Assembly (NCBI GenBank): GCA_963973795.1
Contig: CAXBAF010000010.1
Location: 50,642 to 114,641, forward strand
Direction: 5' to 3'
Source: UBA1926 sp002337215
GTDB lineage: Bacteria > Planctomycetota > Phycisphaerae > Phycisphaerales > UBA1924
DNA length: 64,000 bases
Part shown: piece by piece, positions 23,403 to 32,433 of the stretch
Layout: every line of letters begins with the position of its first letter
Position numbering within the stretch: position 1 is the first letter of the stretch
Program-made: the position numbers and the translations under genes
The notes under the pieces: model-generated
The model's input: only the letters and a program-made list of their open reading frames with translations
What the model was told of the DNA's origin: nothing
The model's database searches: none

Positions 23403-24539
23403 ATGAACACTGACAGCCAAACGGACACACAACGCGGCAGCGCGCCGCATCTCTTTGAGCCCCTTCACGCGGGCGACCTGCACCTTCGGAACCGGGTGCT
23501 GATGGCGCCGCTGACCCGATCGCGGGCGGAGCAGCCGGGCGATATCCCGTGGGACCTCAACGCGGCGTACTACGCGCAGCGGGCCGGCGCGGGGATGATC
23601 ATCACCGAGGCGACGTACATCTCGCTGCTCGGCAAGGCGTACGGGTACATCCCCGGGATCGTGACCGATCAGCAGATCGCGGGCTGGCGGCTCGTGACAG
23701 ACGCCGTGCACGAGCGGGGCGGCGTGATCGTGCTCCAGCTCTTTCACGGCGGAAGGATCGGGCACTCCGCACTCAGCGGGGGCCGGCAGCCGATCGCGCC
23801 GAGCGCGATCAGGGCCGAGTCGAAGACGTACGTGAACATCGCGGATGGGCAGATCGATGTGGAGCCGCCTCGCGCGATCGAACCCGGGGAGATCCAGGGG
23901 CTTGTCGAGGCGTATGCCCACGCGGCCGAGCTCGCGATCGCGGCGGGCTTCGACGGCGTGGAACTGCACGGCGCGAACGGCTACCTGCTCGACCAGTTCA
24001 CGCGCAGCAGCGCGAACCAGCGGACCGACGACTACGGCGGTTCACTCGAGAACCGATTGCGGTTCCCGCTTGAGGTCGCCCGGGCAACGGCGGAACGAAT
24101 CGGCGCAGGGCGGGTCGGCTACCGCATCAGCCCCGCCAACGAGTTCAACTCCATGAGCGATGAAGATCCGGTGGCGACATTCACGACGCTCGCGGAGGGA
24201 CTGGGCACGCTCGGGCTCGCGTACCTGCACGCGGCGGAGATGGGCGAGGATTCAGGGCTCGCGGCGCGGGCAACCAGCGCCGCGTTCGGGGCTTTCCAGA
24301 AAACCGGGGGCGGCGCGACGATCTCCAATTCGGACTACACGCCGGAGTCGGCGGAGGCCCGCGTCGCGGAGGGTCGCGCCGACGCGGTCGCGTTCGGCAA
24401 GCTGTACATCGCGAACCCCGATCTCGCCGAGCGGATCGACATCGGCGCGGATCTCAACGAGCCGAACCCCGATACGTTCTACTCCGGGACAGCCGAGGGG
24501 TACACGGATTACCCGGCCCTCGCGGCGAGCGAAGCCTGA
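23403..24539 (+). CDS. Old Yellow Enzyme-family FMN-dependent alkene reductase
   Basis: 378 residues. LFEPLHAGDLHLRNRVLMAPLTRSRA, ITEATYISLLGKAYGYIPGI, VLQLFHGGRIGHSAL, FDGVELHGANGYLLDQFTRSSANQRTDDYGGSLENRLRF and KLYIANPDL are the standard segments, with the RxDxYGGSxENR flavin site. It reduces alpha,beta-unsaturated carbonyls or nitro compounds with NAD(P)H. Start ATG at 23403; a Shine-Dalgarno is not obvious. Alone on this strand, between the third secreted paralog and the convergent DCC protein. Confidence 0.93.
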   Translation: MNTDSQTDTQRGSAPHLFEPLHAGDLHLRNRVLMAPLTRSRAEQPGDIPWDLNAAYYAQRAGAGMIITEATYISLLGKAYGYIPGIVTDQQIAGWRLVTDAVHERGGVIVLQLFHGGRIGHSALSGGRQPIAPSAIRAESKTYVNIADGQIDVEPPRAIEPGEIQGLVEAYAHAAELAIAAGFDGVELHGANGYLLDQFTRSSANQRTDDYGGSLENRLRFPLEVARATAERIGAGRVGYRISPANEFNSMSDEDPVATFTTLAEGLGTLGLAYLHAAEMGEDSGLAARATSAAFGAFQKTGGGATISNSDYTPESAEARVAEGRADAVAFGKLYIANPDLAERIDIGADLNEPNPDTFYSGTAEGYTDYPALAASEA

Positions 24540-24572
24540 GTCGTGCGGCAGTCCTGATCCGGTCTGTTCTCG

Positions 24573-24992
24573 CTAGAGCGTGCGGCCCGCGATGCGTTCG
24601 TCGATCGCGCAGCGGTCCGCCTTGCCGAAGATCGCGTAGCGGTGCTTCGCGAGCATCCTGTAGAGCGGATCGAGGAACCACGCGGGCACGACACCCAGCA
24701 CCCGCCCCCATCGCCACGGTGCGCGCAGGTACCGCATCAGGCGGAGCACCGCCCGACTGCGGACGGACACAGCATCCCGCTCGTCTCGTTGCTCGATGAG
24801 AACGACGCTGGTCATCGCGTCGGGATTGAAGTTGTGCGCGCGGAGGAGTTCGCGGGCCGGGGGCGACTGCATCGGCGCGAACCGGACGACGCCCGGCTTG
24901 CGTTCCCAGCGGAGCATGAGCCGCACCGATCGGCTGCACAGAGCGCACTCACCGTCGAAGATCAGGACTGGTCCGTCGGTTCGTTCGACCAT
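24573..24992 (-). CDS. DCC (DUF393) thiol-disulfide oxidoreductase-like protein
   Basis: 139 residues. The motif DGECALCSRSVRLMLRWERK (DGxCxLC) defines the family; RFAPMQS, DAMTSVVLIE and AVLRLMRYLRAPWRWGRVLGVVPAWFLDPLYRMLAKHRYAIFG are typical. Function in the cell unknown, perhaps redox. Start at 24992 because an upstream Met at 25187 would extend into the divergent monooxygenase gene. Confidence 0.85.
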   Translation of the reverse strand: MVERTDGPVLIFDGECALCSRSVRLMLRWERKPGVVRFAPMQSPPARELLRAHNFNPDAMTSVVLIEQRDERDAVSVRSRAVLRLMRYLRAPWRWGRVLGVVPAWFLDPLYRMLAKHRYAIFGKADRCAIDERIAGRTL

Positions 24993-25038
24993 CGCACCGA
25001 TGGTAGCACGGCCCCGATCTGTTTTTGTATTTTCAGTA

Positions 25039-25063
25039 CCATTTGAAATAAATGGCCTAATAT
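25039..25063. promoter_or_regulatory. Promoter/operator between the DCC and monooxygenase genes
   Basis: CCATTTGAAATAAATGG (6-base arms, 25039-25055) lies directly before a -10-like TAATAT (25058-25063) on the plus strand, in an AT-rich gap. This would place the palindrome between -35 and -10 of the gene at 25083, a repressor position. Confidence 0.45.
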
Positions 25064-25082
25064 TGCTCTTGGAGGTCCTCTG

Positions 25083-26291
25083 GTGGAACAGGCCGGGGCG
25101 GAGCAACTCATCGGAGGACAGATCGCGGTCGTCGGTGCCGGGATCGGCGGGTTGACGTCGGCGTCGCTGCTCGCAAGGGCGGGGCACTCGGTCACGGTCT
25201 TCGAGCGCGCGCCATCGGTCGCGCCGGTTGGGGCGGGGCTGCTGCTGCAGCCGGCCGGGGTGCGCGTACTCGATCGGCTCGGGATCGGCGATTGTGTGCG
25301 TGCGCTCGGCGCACCGGTTGACCGGCTGTTCGGGACATCAACGGCGGGACGGACGGTGATGGATCTGCGGTACGCGGACCTGTCGCCCGGGCTCACGGGG
25401 ATCGGCGTGCACCGCGCGATGCTGCAGGCCGCGTTGCTCGAGTGTGCGCTCGCCGCCGGCACTCGGCTGGTGACCGGTTCCGACATCACACGCGTCTCGC
25501 TCGCGAATGATCAGACGCGTTTGGTCGGGCCCGAAGGAATGCGCGGCATCGGCGATCCGTTCGACCTGGTGATCGTCGCCGACGGGGCGCGGTCGGCGCT
25601 GCGCGAGCAGATCGGCTCGGTCCGGCGTGCGCGGCGATACCCGTGGGGCGCACTCTGGTTTGTTGCTCGCAATCCACCGGCCCCGTTTGTGCGCACGCTC
25701 CGGCAGGTCTACGGCGGCACCCGCACCATGCTCGGCTTCCTGCCCAGCGGACGGGTCGACGCGGCGGGCGAGGAGACGGTCAGCGTGTTCTGGAGCATCC
25801 GCGAGCGGGACTGGCGGGAGGGCTTCGACTTCGATGCGTGGCAGCAGCGCGTGCGCGCGCTGATGCCCGAGGCCGGGCCGGTCTTTGATCAGGTCCGCGC
25901 AGAATCCGACCTGATCTTCGCGCCCTACTTCGATGTCGATGCGCGGGCGTCGGCCCCACGCGTCGCGCTGCTCGGCGACGCGGCCCACGCGATGAGCCCC
26001 CAGCTCGGGCAGGGGGCAAACCTCGCGATGATCGACGCGGCGGAGCTCGCGGACGCGATCGGTCGCGCGGGGTCGCTCGACGCCGCGCTGAGAAAATCGG
26101 CGAAACGGGGGCGGGCGCGGACGGCGTATTACCAATTGGCGACACGGGGTCTCACGCCGTGGTTCCAGTCGGATACGCCGGTGATCTCACCGGCGATGGG
26201 GTTTGTACGCGATCTGGGCATGGGGCCCGCGTGCCGGTTCCCGCCGACGCGGTCGCTCATGCTGCGGACGCTGACCGGGGGCGGTCGGTAG
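25083..26291 (+). CDS. FAD-dependent monooxygenase (aromatic-ring hydroxylase-like)
   Basis: 402 residues with both FAD-binding regions: GQIAVVGAGIGGLTSASLLARAGHSVTVFERA and LIVVADGARSALREQ, then ARVALLGDAAHAMSPQLGQGANLAMIDAAELADAI (GDAAH motif). It may hydroxylate an aromatic or related compound with NAD(P)H and O2; substrate unknown. The start is GTG at 25083, GGAGG eight bases upstream. Shares a regulatory gap with the divergent DCC gene. Confidence 0.9.
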   Translation: MEQAGAEQLIGGQIAVVGAGIGGLTSASLLARAGHSVTVFERAPSVAPVGAGLLLQPAGVRVLDRLGIGDCVRALGAPVDRLFGTSTAGRTVMDLRYADLSPGLTGIGVHRAMLQAALLECALAAGTRLVTGSDITRVSLANDQTRLVGPEGMRGIGDPFDLVIVADGARSALREQIGSVRRARRYPWGALWFVARNPPAPFVRTLRQVYGGTRTMLGFLPSGRVDAAGEETVSVFWSIRERDWREGFDFDAWQQRVRALMPEAGPVFDQVRAESDLIFAPYFDVDARASAPRVALLGDAAHAMSPQLGQGANLAMIDAAELADAIGRAGSLDAALRKSAKRGRARTAYYQLATRGLTPWFQSDTPVISPAMGFVRDLGMGPACRFPPTRSLMLRTLTGGGR

Positions 26292-26326
26292 GCTGGGGCG
26301 CGACTCGGCTTTTCGGAAGGCCCGCC

Positions 26327-26830
26327 ATGCCATCATCAGACCCCGCGACGATCCTGCTCGCCCACGACCGGTGGGCGACGGGGCAGATCATCGAGCGCTG
26401 CCGTGCGCTCGAACACGGCCAGTTCCATCGGACCTTCGAGATGGGGGTTGGGTCGCTGCACGACACGCTGTCGCACATGCTGGGGGCGCTCGAGGGGTGG
26501 GGCCATCTGCTGGCGGGGCGGGAGCCCGGCGAGCGGGTGGAGACGCTGGGGCCCTTCACGTGCGATCGGCTGATGGAACTGCTCGATGAGCTGAGCGACG
26601 ATTTCGCGGCGCACGCACCCCCCGCGATGGACCCGGCGGAGGTGGTCACGGGTGAGCGGGGTGGCAAGACCTGGACGTTCACCCGCGGGGCGGTCGTGTC
26701 GCACGTTGCGACGCACGGGATGCACCACCGGGCGCAGTGCGTGAACATGCTCCGGCACCTGGGGGACGAGGGGCCCTGGCGGGTGAGCGTGGTGGAATGG
26801 GTGCTCAGCCAGAACAGAGAACAAGCCTGA
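26327..26830 (+). CDS. DinB/YfiT-like protein
   Basis: 167 residues, four-helix DinB fold: LLAHDRWATGQIIERC, SLHDTLSHMLGALEGWGHLL, and HVATHGMHHRAQCVNMLRHLG; the metal-binding His triad is one in SLHDTLSHM and two in THGMHHRAQ. These are putative thiol-dependent metalloenzymes, function unknown. Start at 26327 with CGGAAGG upstream; an in-frame extension overlaps the monooxygenase and is rejected. Confidence 0.85.
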   Translation: MPSSDPATILLAHDRWATGQIIERCRALEHGQFHRTFEMGVGSLHDTLSHMLGALEGWGHLLAGREPGERVETLGPFTCDRLMELLDELSDDFAAHAPPAMDPAEVVTGERGGKTWTFTRGAVVSHVATHGMHHRAQCVNMLRHLGDEGPWRVSVVEWVLSQNREQA

Positions 26831-26839
26831 GGGAAACCT

Positions 26840-27508
26840 GTGGAACACTATGAACTGATGAAAGATTGGGTTCAGTCTGTAGACGTTTCGTCGATCTCGA
26901 CTCGGGAGCAACTGCGCCTCATCCGCGATCGGTCTGAATTGACATTCTCCGACGCGGTGTCTGAGTTAATCGATGGCTTTGACTTTGATGCCGAGGAAGC
27001 CGAGCTTGAGACCTGGTTCCACAGACTTATCAAGCGTGAACCACCGCTCGGCTCACGGGGCGGGCTCTCCGATCTGTTCCGGCGACAGCCGCTCGCGGGG
27101 CTTTGGTTCGGGATCTTTGATACGTCGGAGGGACCGGATGACCATCGGTTCTACCCCGCGTTTTATGTTGCGGGGTCGGAGATCATCGATCCTGAAGACG
27201 ATGACTGCGAATGGGCGGTTTCCCCGGAATGGTGGCCGAACGGGCGGTACGCCGATTCGAGATTCATGAAGGCGCTCGCCGACGCGGACTCCGATGCCCG
27301 GGAGCTTGTGTCCGCGGTGTATGTCGCCTGTGTCGCGATCCGGATCTGCAGCTCGTGCGTTTTAGAACTGTGCCGCAGGAGTTCTGATTGGCTCGCGATC
27401 GGCAGCGGGCACGATAGCGGAGACGCGTACCTACTCGCGTGGATCGACCGGAACGGCGTTCACGATCGGGATTGGCGTCCTCCTGCTGAGTCGTTTTCCT
27501 CCTGCTGA
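26840..27508 (+). CDS. Hypothetical protein
   Basis: 222 residues, start GTG at 26840 with GAGGGAAA upstream. Acidic and soluble, no membrane segment or signal. WFGIFDTSEGPDDHRFYPAFYVAGSEI and DDDCEWAVSPEWWPNGRYADSRFM are its most distinctive stretches and suggest an SMI1/KNR4-type or immunity-like fold, though I cannot confirm it. Slightly lower G+C than neighbours and ends in Ser/Cys-rich EFSSC-like sequence. Nine bases behind dinB, so likely co-transcribed. Confidence 0.6.
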   Translation: MEHYELMKDWVQSVDVSSISTREQLRLIRDRSELTFSDAVSELIDGFDFDAEEAELETWFHRLIKREPPLGSRGGLSDLFRRQPLAGLWFGIFDTSEGPDDHRFYPAFYVAGSEIIDPEDDDCEWAVSPEWWPNGRYADSRFMKALADADSDARELVSAVYVACVAIRICSSCVLELCRRSSDWLAIGSGHDSGDAYLLAWIDRNGVHDRDWRPPAESFSSC

Positions 27509-27561
27509 GTCGATCTCCTGACGGTCGCGATCTCGAGACCGACGCTGCTACCATGCGGTTC

Positions 27562-27652
27562 GATCGCTCGGGGCGCCGGGGTCAGCGTGACCCCCGGCTG
27601 AGACGCACCCGTCGAACCTGATCCGGCTCACACCGGCGGAGGGAACGCGATC
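27562..27652 (+). promoter_or_regulatory. TPP riboswitch
   Basis: Contains the family landmarks: GGGGCGCC near 27570, CTGAGA at 27598, ACCCGTCGAACCTGATCCGG at 27608-27627, and GGCGGAGGGAAC at 27635, framed by a closing stem GATCGC/GCGATC. It binds thiamine pyrophosphate and lowers thiC expression. The thiC start lies 135 bases further. Confidence 0.97.
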
Positions 27653-27786
27653 AGCCCCGGCGGGTGCTCATGTCAGAGCGACCGCGTCGGTGGCACGGCG
27701 TCGATGCCCATTGGGCTCACCGCCGTGTTTGTGCTGGTCGGTCGCCCCCCCCGCTGGTTCACCTTGAATCGCCCGGGAGGCACACG

Positions 27787-29869
27787 ATGACCACCTTCGA
27801 GACCCGCAACGGCAGCCCCACGAATACACCGACCACCGATCTGAGCCATCTCGGCCCGGACGCGCCCGCGACCAAGGCCGCGACGCTGACGAGCACGAAA
27901 CTCAACGAGACGCTCCGGTCGGCGGCGGATCTGCGTGCCCTCTACGGCACCGCGGGCGGGACAGGCTACCGCACGACCGAAGGCGGACCGGCGTACCCCG
28001 ACGCGCCGAGCGAGCCCGGGTTTACTCGGCCCGTGCACGGCGCGGTCAACCCGGGGCTCGATCCCGCGGCGCCGACGCCCGGCAGTTTCGCGCTCAAGCC
28101 CGACATCGGCGAGCCCCGACACGCCGGGCATGCCCGCGCCCTCGACCAAGACGGCGTGGGACTTCCTGCCCGAGGGGTGGACGGTCGAAGAAGTTTCGGC
28201 AGCGTCGGAGAGTGGCGAAGGCATCGCGGTGTTCACCGACGCCCGGGGTGTGACCCGGAAGGTCACCTATCCCGCCGACTTCACCCCGATCACGCAGCTC
28301 GAGCATGCGAGGCTCGGCGTCATTACCCCGCAGATGGAACGCGTCGCCGAGCGCGAGCCGCACCTGTCCGCGGCCCAGGTCCGCGACGAGATCGCGGCGG
28401 GTCGGATGATCATCCCCGCGAACATCCACCACCTCGACAAGAACCTCGACCCGATGTGCATCGGGCGAGCGAGCAAGACCAAGGTGAACGCGAACATGGG
28501 GGCGAGCCCGGTGAGTTCGGGCACCGACGAGGAAGTCGAGAAGCTCAAGTGGGCCGAGCGTTGGGGCGGGGACACGGTGATGGACCTGAGCACCGGCGGC
28601 GACCTCGATGCCTGCCGCCAGGCGATCATCGACAACTCGACCGTCCCGATCGGCACCGTCCCGATCTACTCGATGATCATCGGGCGGAAGATCGACGACC
28701 TCAATCTCGACATCATCCTCGAGACCGTGGAGCACCAGGCGAAGCAGGGCGTCGATTACATGACACTGCACGCGGGCATCCTCAAGCGGCACATCCCGCT
28801 GGTCAAGAACCGGCTGATCGGGATCGTGAGCCGGGGCGGATCGCTGCTCGCCAAGTGGATGCTCATCCACAACAAAGAAAACCCGATGTTCGAGCATTGG
28901 GAGACGATCTGCGAGATCATGCGGACGCACGATGTTTCGTTCTCGATCGGCGATGGTCTCCGCCCCGGCGGGCTCGCCGACGCGACGGATCAGGCGCAGC
29001 TCGCCGAACTCGCCGCGATCGGTGAACTGACCGAACGCGCCTGGCGGTGCGGCGTGCAGGTCATGGTCGAGGGGCCGGGGCATGTTCCATTCGATCAGAT
29101 CGAGTACAACGCGAAGCTCCAGCGTCGGCTGTGCCACGGCGCGCCGTTCTATGTGCTCGGTCCGCTCGTCACCGATGTCTTCCCGGGGTACGACCACATC
29201 ACGAGTTGCATCGGCGCGACCTCGATCGCCTACCACGGCGCGAGCATGCTCTGCTACGTGACGCCCAAGGAACACCTGGGCCTGCCGAAGCGGGGCGATG
29301 TGAAGGAAGGCTGCATCGCCTACAAGATCGCCGCCCACGCCGCGGATGTCGCGCTCGGCATCCCGGGCACGCGCGACTGGGACGACGAGCTGACCAAGGC
29401 GCGGGCCGCGCTGAACTGGAAGAAGCACTTCGAGCTCGCCTACGACGAGGACACGGCCCGGGCCTACCACGACGAGGATCTCGATGTCGATACCGACTTC
29501 TGCGCGATGTGCGGGCACGACTGGTGCAGCGTGCGGATCAGCAAGGAGATCCAGGAATTCGCGAGCGGCAAGGCGGACGGCTTTGAGCGCAAGGCCGTCG
29601 TCAAGAGTGACGCGCTGACGCCCGAACAGCAGAAGATTCTGGAGAGCCGGGGCTATCTGGACCCGACCGAGATCCACAAACTGGCGAGCAAGATGAAGGG
29701 GAAGATCGAGGCGGCCGAGGCTGTGGGCGACGACGGCAAGGCCGCGTGCCACTCGGACTATGTGGACCCCGAGAAGGCGAAAGAGATCCAGACGGGCGGG
29801 GGGGAGAAGCTGGTGCAGCTGAACACGGCCCCGGCGCACAACATCGCGACGGAGGATCGGGTGATTTGA
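27787..29869 (+). pseudogene. thiC: Phosphomethylpyrimidine synthase ThiC, frameshifted near codon 110
   Basis: ThiC makes HMP-P from aminoimidazole ribotide using a radical SAM-like [4Fe-4S] cluster. The reading frame starts MTTFETRNG at 27787 and reads correctly to ALKPDIGEP, then the homologous sequence continues PDTPGMPAPSTKTAWDFLPEGWTVEE in the next frame. One extra base in CCCC (28114-28117, giving CCC CGA) accounts for it; removing one C restores GEPDTPGMP. The rest is complete: NANMGAS, DLSTGGDLDACR, EGPGHVPFDQI and the cluster motif CAMCGHDWC (C-x2-C-x4-C). A sequencing error or +1 frameshifting at CCC-C would also fit. Confidence 0.9.
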
Positions 29870-29998
29870 TAATCAGGTCGGCCAGACACATCTTAAAGAG
29901 TCGGCATCGGTATAACGAAACCTTGAGACAGGAACCGCTACCTTTCCCTATTGCCACACTGACAAAAGTGAGCCGTGGTATTCGCCGGGCTCGTACCT
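29870..29998. other. Short gap, nothing recognised
   Basis: 129 bases between converging thiC and the zinc-ribbon protein; no hairpin with a T-run that I can defend. Confidence 0.4.
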
Positions 29999-30625
29999 TC
30001 ATTTGTGGTTATTTCTCTGGCTCCGCCGAGTATAAATGGGCCGAAGCCCCCAGCCCGCCCCGCACTCCGGGCACTCAACGAACCCATCCGCCCCACGCGG
30101 CACCCGATCGAGCGCATACCCGCATGCACCGCAAAGCACGGCCTGACGCGACACGATCCAGTTCCAGTAGCGAACCTGACGCAGGGACTTCGCCGCGCGA
30201 CGACGCAGTCCTTTCTCCGAGCACCGTGAGATCGATATGACGATGACTCCGATTCCGCTTCCGGTGAGGCCGATCGGTAGAAGAACCTGGAGGATCGCGA
30301 GGATTGGTTCGGAGTGAGACAATTCGCGATTCAAGATGATCGACTTAGTCAGGTACGTGGCCCCCACGAGAAAAAAGAATCCGCACACAAGTAATGGCAG
30401 CCGCATCGCCCACCGTGCCCGCCGGGATGCCATGGCCCGCTTGGTATCGGAGACCACCTGTGCGAGTGTCGTGAGGTGATCTCGAATCCAATCCGCGGCG
30501 GGACCGTCGAACTCACTCTGCTGCTTGAATCGGTCCGGCAGCATCCGCCCACGATCATCGCGCACCACATGACGAATCTGATCGATCCCGTCACGAATCC
30601 ACAGTCGCAATCGATACCAGATCAT
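29999..30625 (-). CDS. Membrane protein with C-terminal zinc ribbon
   Basis: 208 residues. Two membrane segments (about residues 72-92, LLVCGFFFLVGATYL, and 108-130, ILAILQVLLPIGLTGSGIGVIVISI), then a C-terminal domain CGACGYALDRVPRGADGFVECPECGAGW with two CxxC pairs. Function unknown. The gene at 31826 has the same plan and a similar ribbon. Start ATG at 30625 with GGAG about ten bases upstream. G+C is lower than in the neighbours, suggesting recent arrival. Confidence 0.7.
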   Translation of the reverse strand: MIWYRLRLWIRDGIDQIRHVVRDDRGRMLPDRFKQQSEFDGPAADWIRDHLTTLAQVVSDTKRAMASRRARWAMRLPLLVCGFFFLVGATYLTKSIILNRELSHSEPILAILQVLLPIGLTGSGIGVIVISISRCSEKGLRRRAAKSLRQVRYWNWIVSRQAVLCGACGYALDRVPRGADGFVECPECGAGWGLRPIYTRRSQRNNHK

Positions 30626-30932
30626 CTGATGCGTACTCCATGAACGGCCAGATTCAAGATACCCCAGAGATCTCGCACCTGTTCTACCGATTTCTGAACA
30701 GGGTCAGGCACACGCGTTAGGTTCATTTCGCTGCTGTCGTTCGTTCGAGATGCAGGGGCTCCGCCCCCGCACCCCCGCCTTGCGGGAGGCCGGGCGATGG
30801 TGAGCGGGTGCCATGGAGACACCGCGGAGCGGTTTCTCCATGCGGGCGCAAGCTCGATCATGGAGAAGGCTGCGCCGTCTCCATGGCACCCGAGGAATGA
30901 AGCGGTGATCCGGGAATCGCTACCCTCCCTCC
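30626..30932. repeat. Intergenic region containing the second 86-base element
   Basis: 307 bases without a gene. Contains GGGGCTCCGCCCCC and CCGCCTTGCGGGAGG short hairpins near 30750-30790 and the 86-base palindromic element. Confidence 0.6.
30806..30891. repeat. 86-base palindromic element, copy B
   Basis: Same length and same arms as 11901-11986, including the 15-base terminal inverted repeats and the CCGCGGAGCGGT hairpin; one arm base differs (GTTTCTCC for GTGTCTCC) and the 20-base centre is unrelated. It ends 42 bases before the SDR start. Confidence 0.85.
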
Positions 30933-31821
30933 ATGCCCACACTCACAGAAAAGGTCGCGATCGTCACCGGGGCCGGGCGGGGGATCGGGGAGGCGGTGGC
31001 GCGGGCGTTCGCCGGGGGCCGGGGCTCGGGTGGTGGTGACGGATCTGTGCGCTGATGCCAGCACACGCGTCGCGGCCTCGATCGGCGAGCACGCGATCAC
31101 CCGCCCGCTCGACGTCCGCGAGGACGGGGACTGGGGGCGTGTGATCGGCGAGACCCTCGACGCGTTCGGGAGGCTCGACATCGTCGTCAACAACGCGGGG
31201 ATCACCGGGCTCGGGCCCGATGATCTGTCCGATTGCAAGGAGCGAGCCGGGCCGGGCGATCCGGAGCACGCGTCGCTCGACGCGTGGCGCGCGGTGATGC
31301 GCACAAACCTCGACGGCGTCTTCCTGGGATGCCGGCACGCGATCCGCGGGATGCGGCGGAGTCTCGCCTCGGGCGACGGCTCGCAGAACGGCTCGATCAT
31401 CAACATCGGGTCGCGGTCGGGGGTCGTGGGCATCCCGCGCGCGGCGGCGTACGCCGCGAGCAAGGCGGGGGTCCGCAACCACACCAAGTCGGTCGCCCTC
31501 TACTGCGCCGAAGAAGGCCTGCCCATCCGGTGCAACGTCGTGCAACCCGCGGCGGTGCTGACCCCGATGTGGGACCCGATGCTGGGCGAGGGGGCCGACC
31601 GGGAGCGAAACATGGAGGCGATCGTCGCGGATACGCCCCTGCGTCGGTTCGCGCAGCCGGGCGAGGTCGCGGCGATGTGCGTCTATCTGGCGTCCGACGC
31701 GTCGGCGTATGTGACGGGCGCGGAGTTCACCATCGACGGGGGCCTGCTCGCGGGGAGCGCCGCGACGCCTAGGGGCAACGCCCCGGCACAGAGCGCGGGA
31801 GACGGGGCCTCGTCGGGCTGA
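30933..31821 (+). pseudogene. Short-chain dehydrogenase/reductase, frameshifted in the cofactor site
   Basis: Begins MPTLTEKVAIVTGAGRGIGEAVARAFAG, the NAD(P) Rossmann start, then the frame is lost: GCCGGGGGCC (G-run 31014-31018) has one G too many, and the rest continues ARVVVTDLCADAST in the next frame. Without the extra G it reads AFAGAGARVVVTD. The remainder holds NNAGITGLG, SIINIGSRSG, YAASKAGVRNHTKSVALY (Tyr-x3-Lys) and VTGAEFTIDGG. Substrate unknown. A start at 31030 (MVVTDL) would give a protein without the Gly-rich cofactor motif. An assembly error at the G-run is possible. Confidence 0.85.
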
Positions 31822-31825
31822 GACG

Positions 31826-32371
31826 TCAGTCGGCCCTGTCCTTGTCCGTTTCCCTGTCCGTGTCCTTGTCAGTGTCCATGGCGTCGAAGTCCCACGCCGC
31901 GCCGCACTCGGGGCAGACGGTGCACCCATCGTGGGCGGTGGGCACGCCGGCCAGGTCGTACGCGCAGCAGAGGCAACCGGGCGGGAGCGTCGCGCACTCG
32001 GCCCGCATCCGGCGCAGCGATCGAGCATCGGTCCACCACGCGGCGAACAGCATCGCGTACGCCAGGACGAGCACCATCGGCATGACGACTTTGTTGCTGG
32101 GGCCGCTCCGCATCACGACGATCGCGAACGCGGTCATCGCGCCAGCGGACGAGAGCAGGACGACCGCCTTGTCGCGCCGCGAGACCATCGATCTGAGGAC
32201 AGCGAGGCGGGTGATCGCGGCGTGGCGCGCGGGGTCGGACCGGCGGCGTTCGCCGATCTGCTTCCGCGTCAGCAGGCGGAGCGAGACGCGGTCTTCCGCC
32301 GTGACCCGGGGCGCGAAGCGTGCGCCGCGATCATCCTCGACCTTGCCCGACCATGACAGGACGCGTGCCAT
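31826..32371 (-). CDS. Membrane protein with C-terminal zinc ribbon and Asp/Lys repeat tail
   Basis: 181 residues from Met at 32371 (a Met at 32401 would add ten residues; no clear Shine-Dalgarno for either). Two membrane segments (around residues 70-88 and 95-112), then CLCCAYDLAGVPTAHDGCTVCPECGAAW, a zinc ribbon like that of 29999-30625. The last 16 residues are a DTDKDTDRETDKD-type run encoded by a near-perfect short tandem repeat of GTCCTT/GTCCGT-type units, so length may vary between strains. Function unknown. Confidence 0.65.
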   Translation of the reverse strand: MARVLSWSGKVEDDRGARFAPRVTAEDRVSLRLLTRKQIGERRRSDPARHAAITRLAVLRSMVSRRDKAVVLLSSAGAMTAFAIVVMRSGPSNKVVMPMVLVLAYAMLFAAWWTDARSLRRMRAECATLPPGCLCCAYDLAGVPTAHDGCTVCPECGAAWDFDAMDTDKDTDRETDKDRAD

Positions 32372-32433
32372 CGTCTGAGCGTACCGTTTCAGACGCTTCA
32401 CGCCGCACCCGAGACCACCAAGGAGCCGCCACT

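Noticed and set aside
31030..31821. SDR starting at 31030 as an intact gene
   Set aside because: It would lack the Gly-rich cofactor motif, which is present just upstream in another frame.
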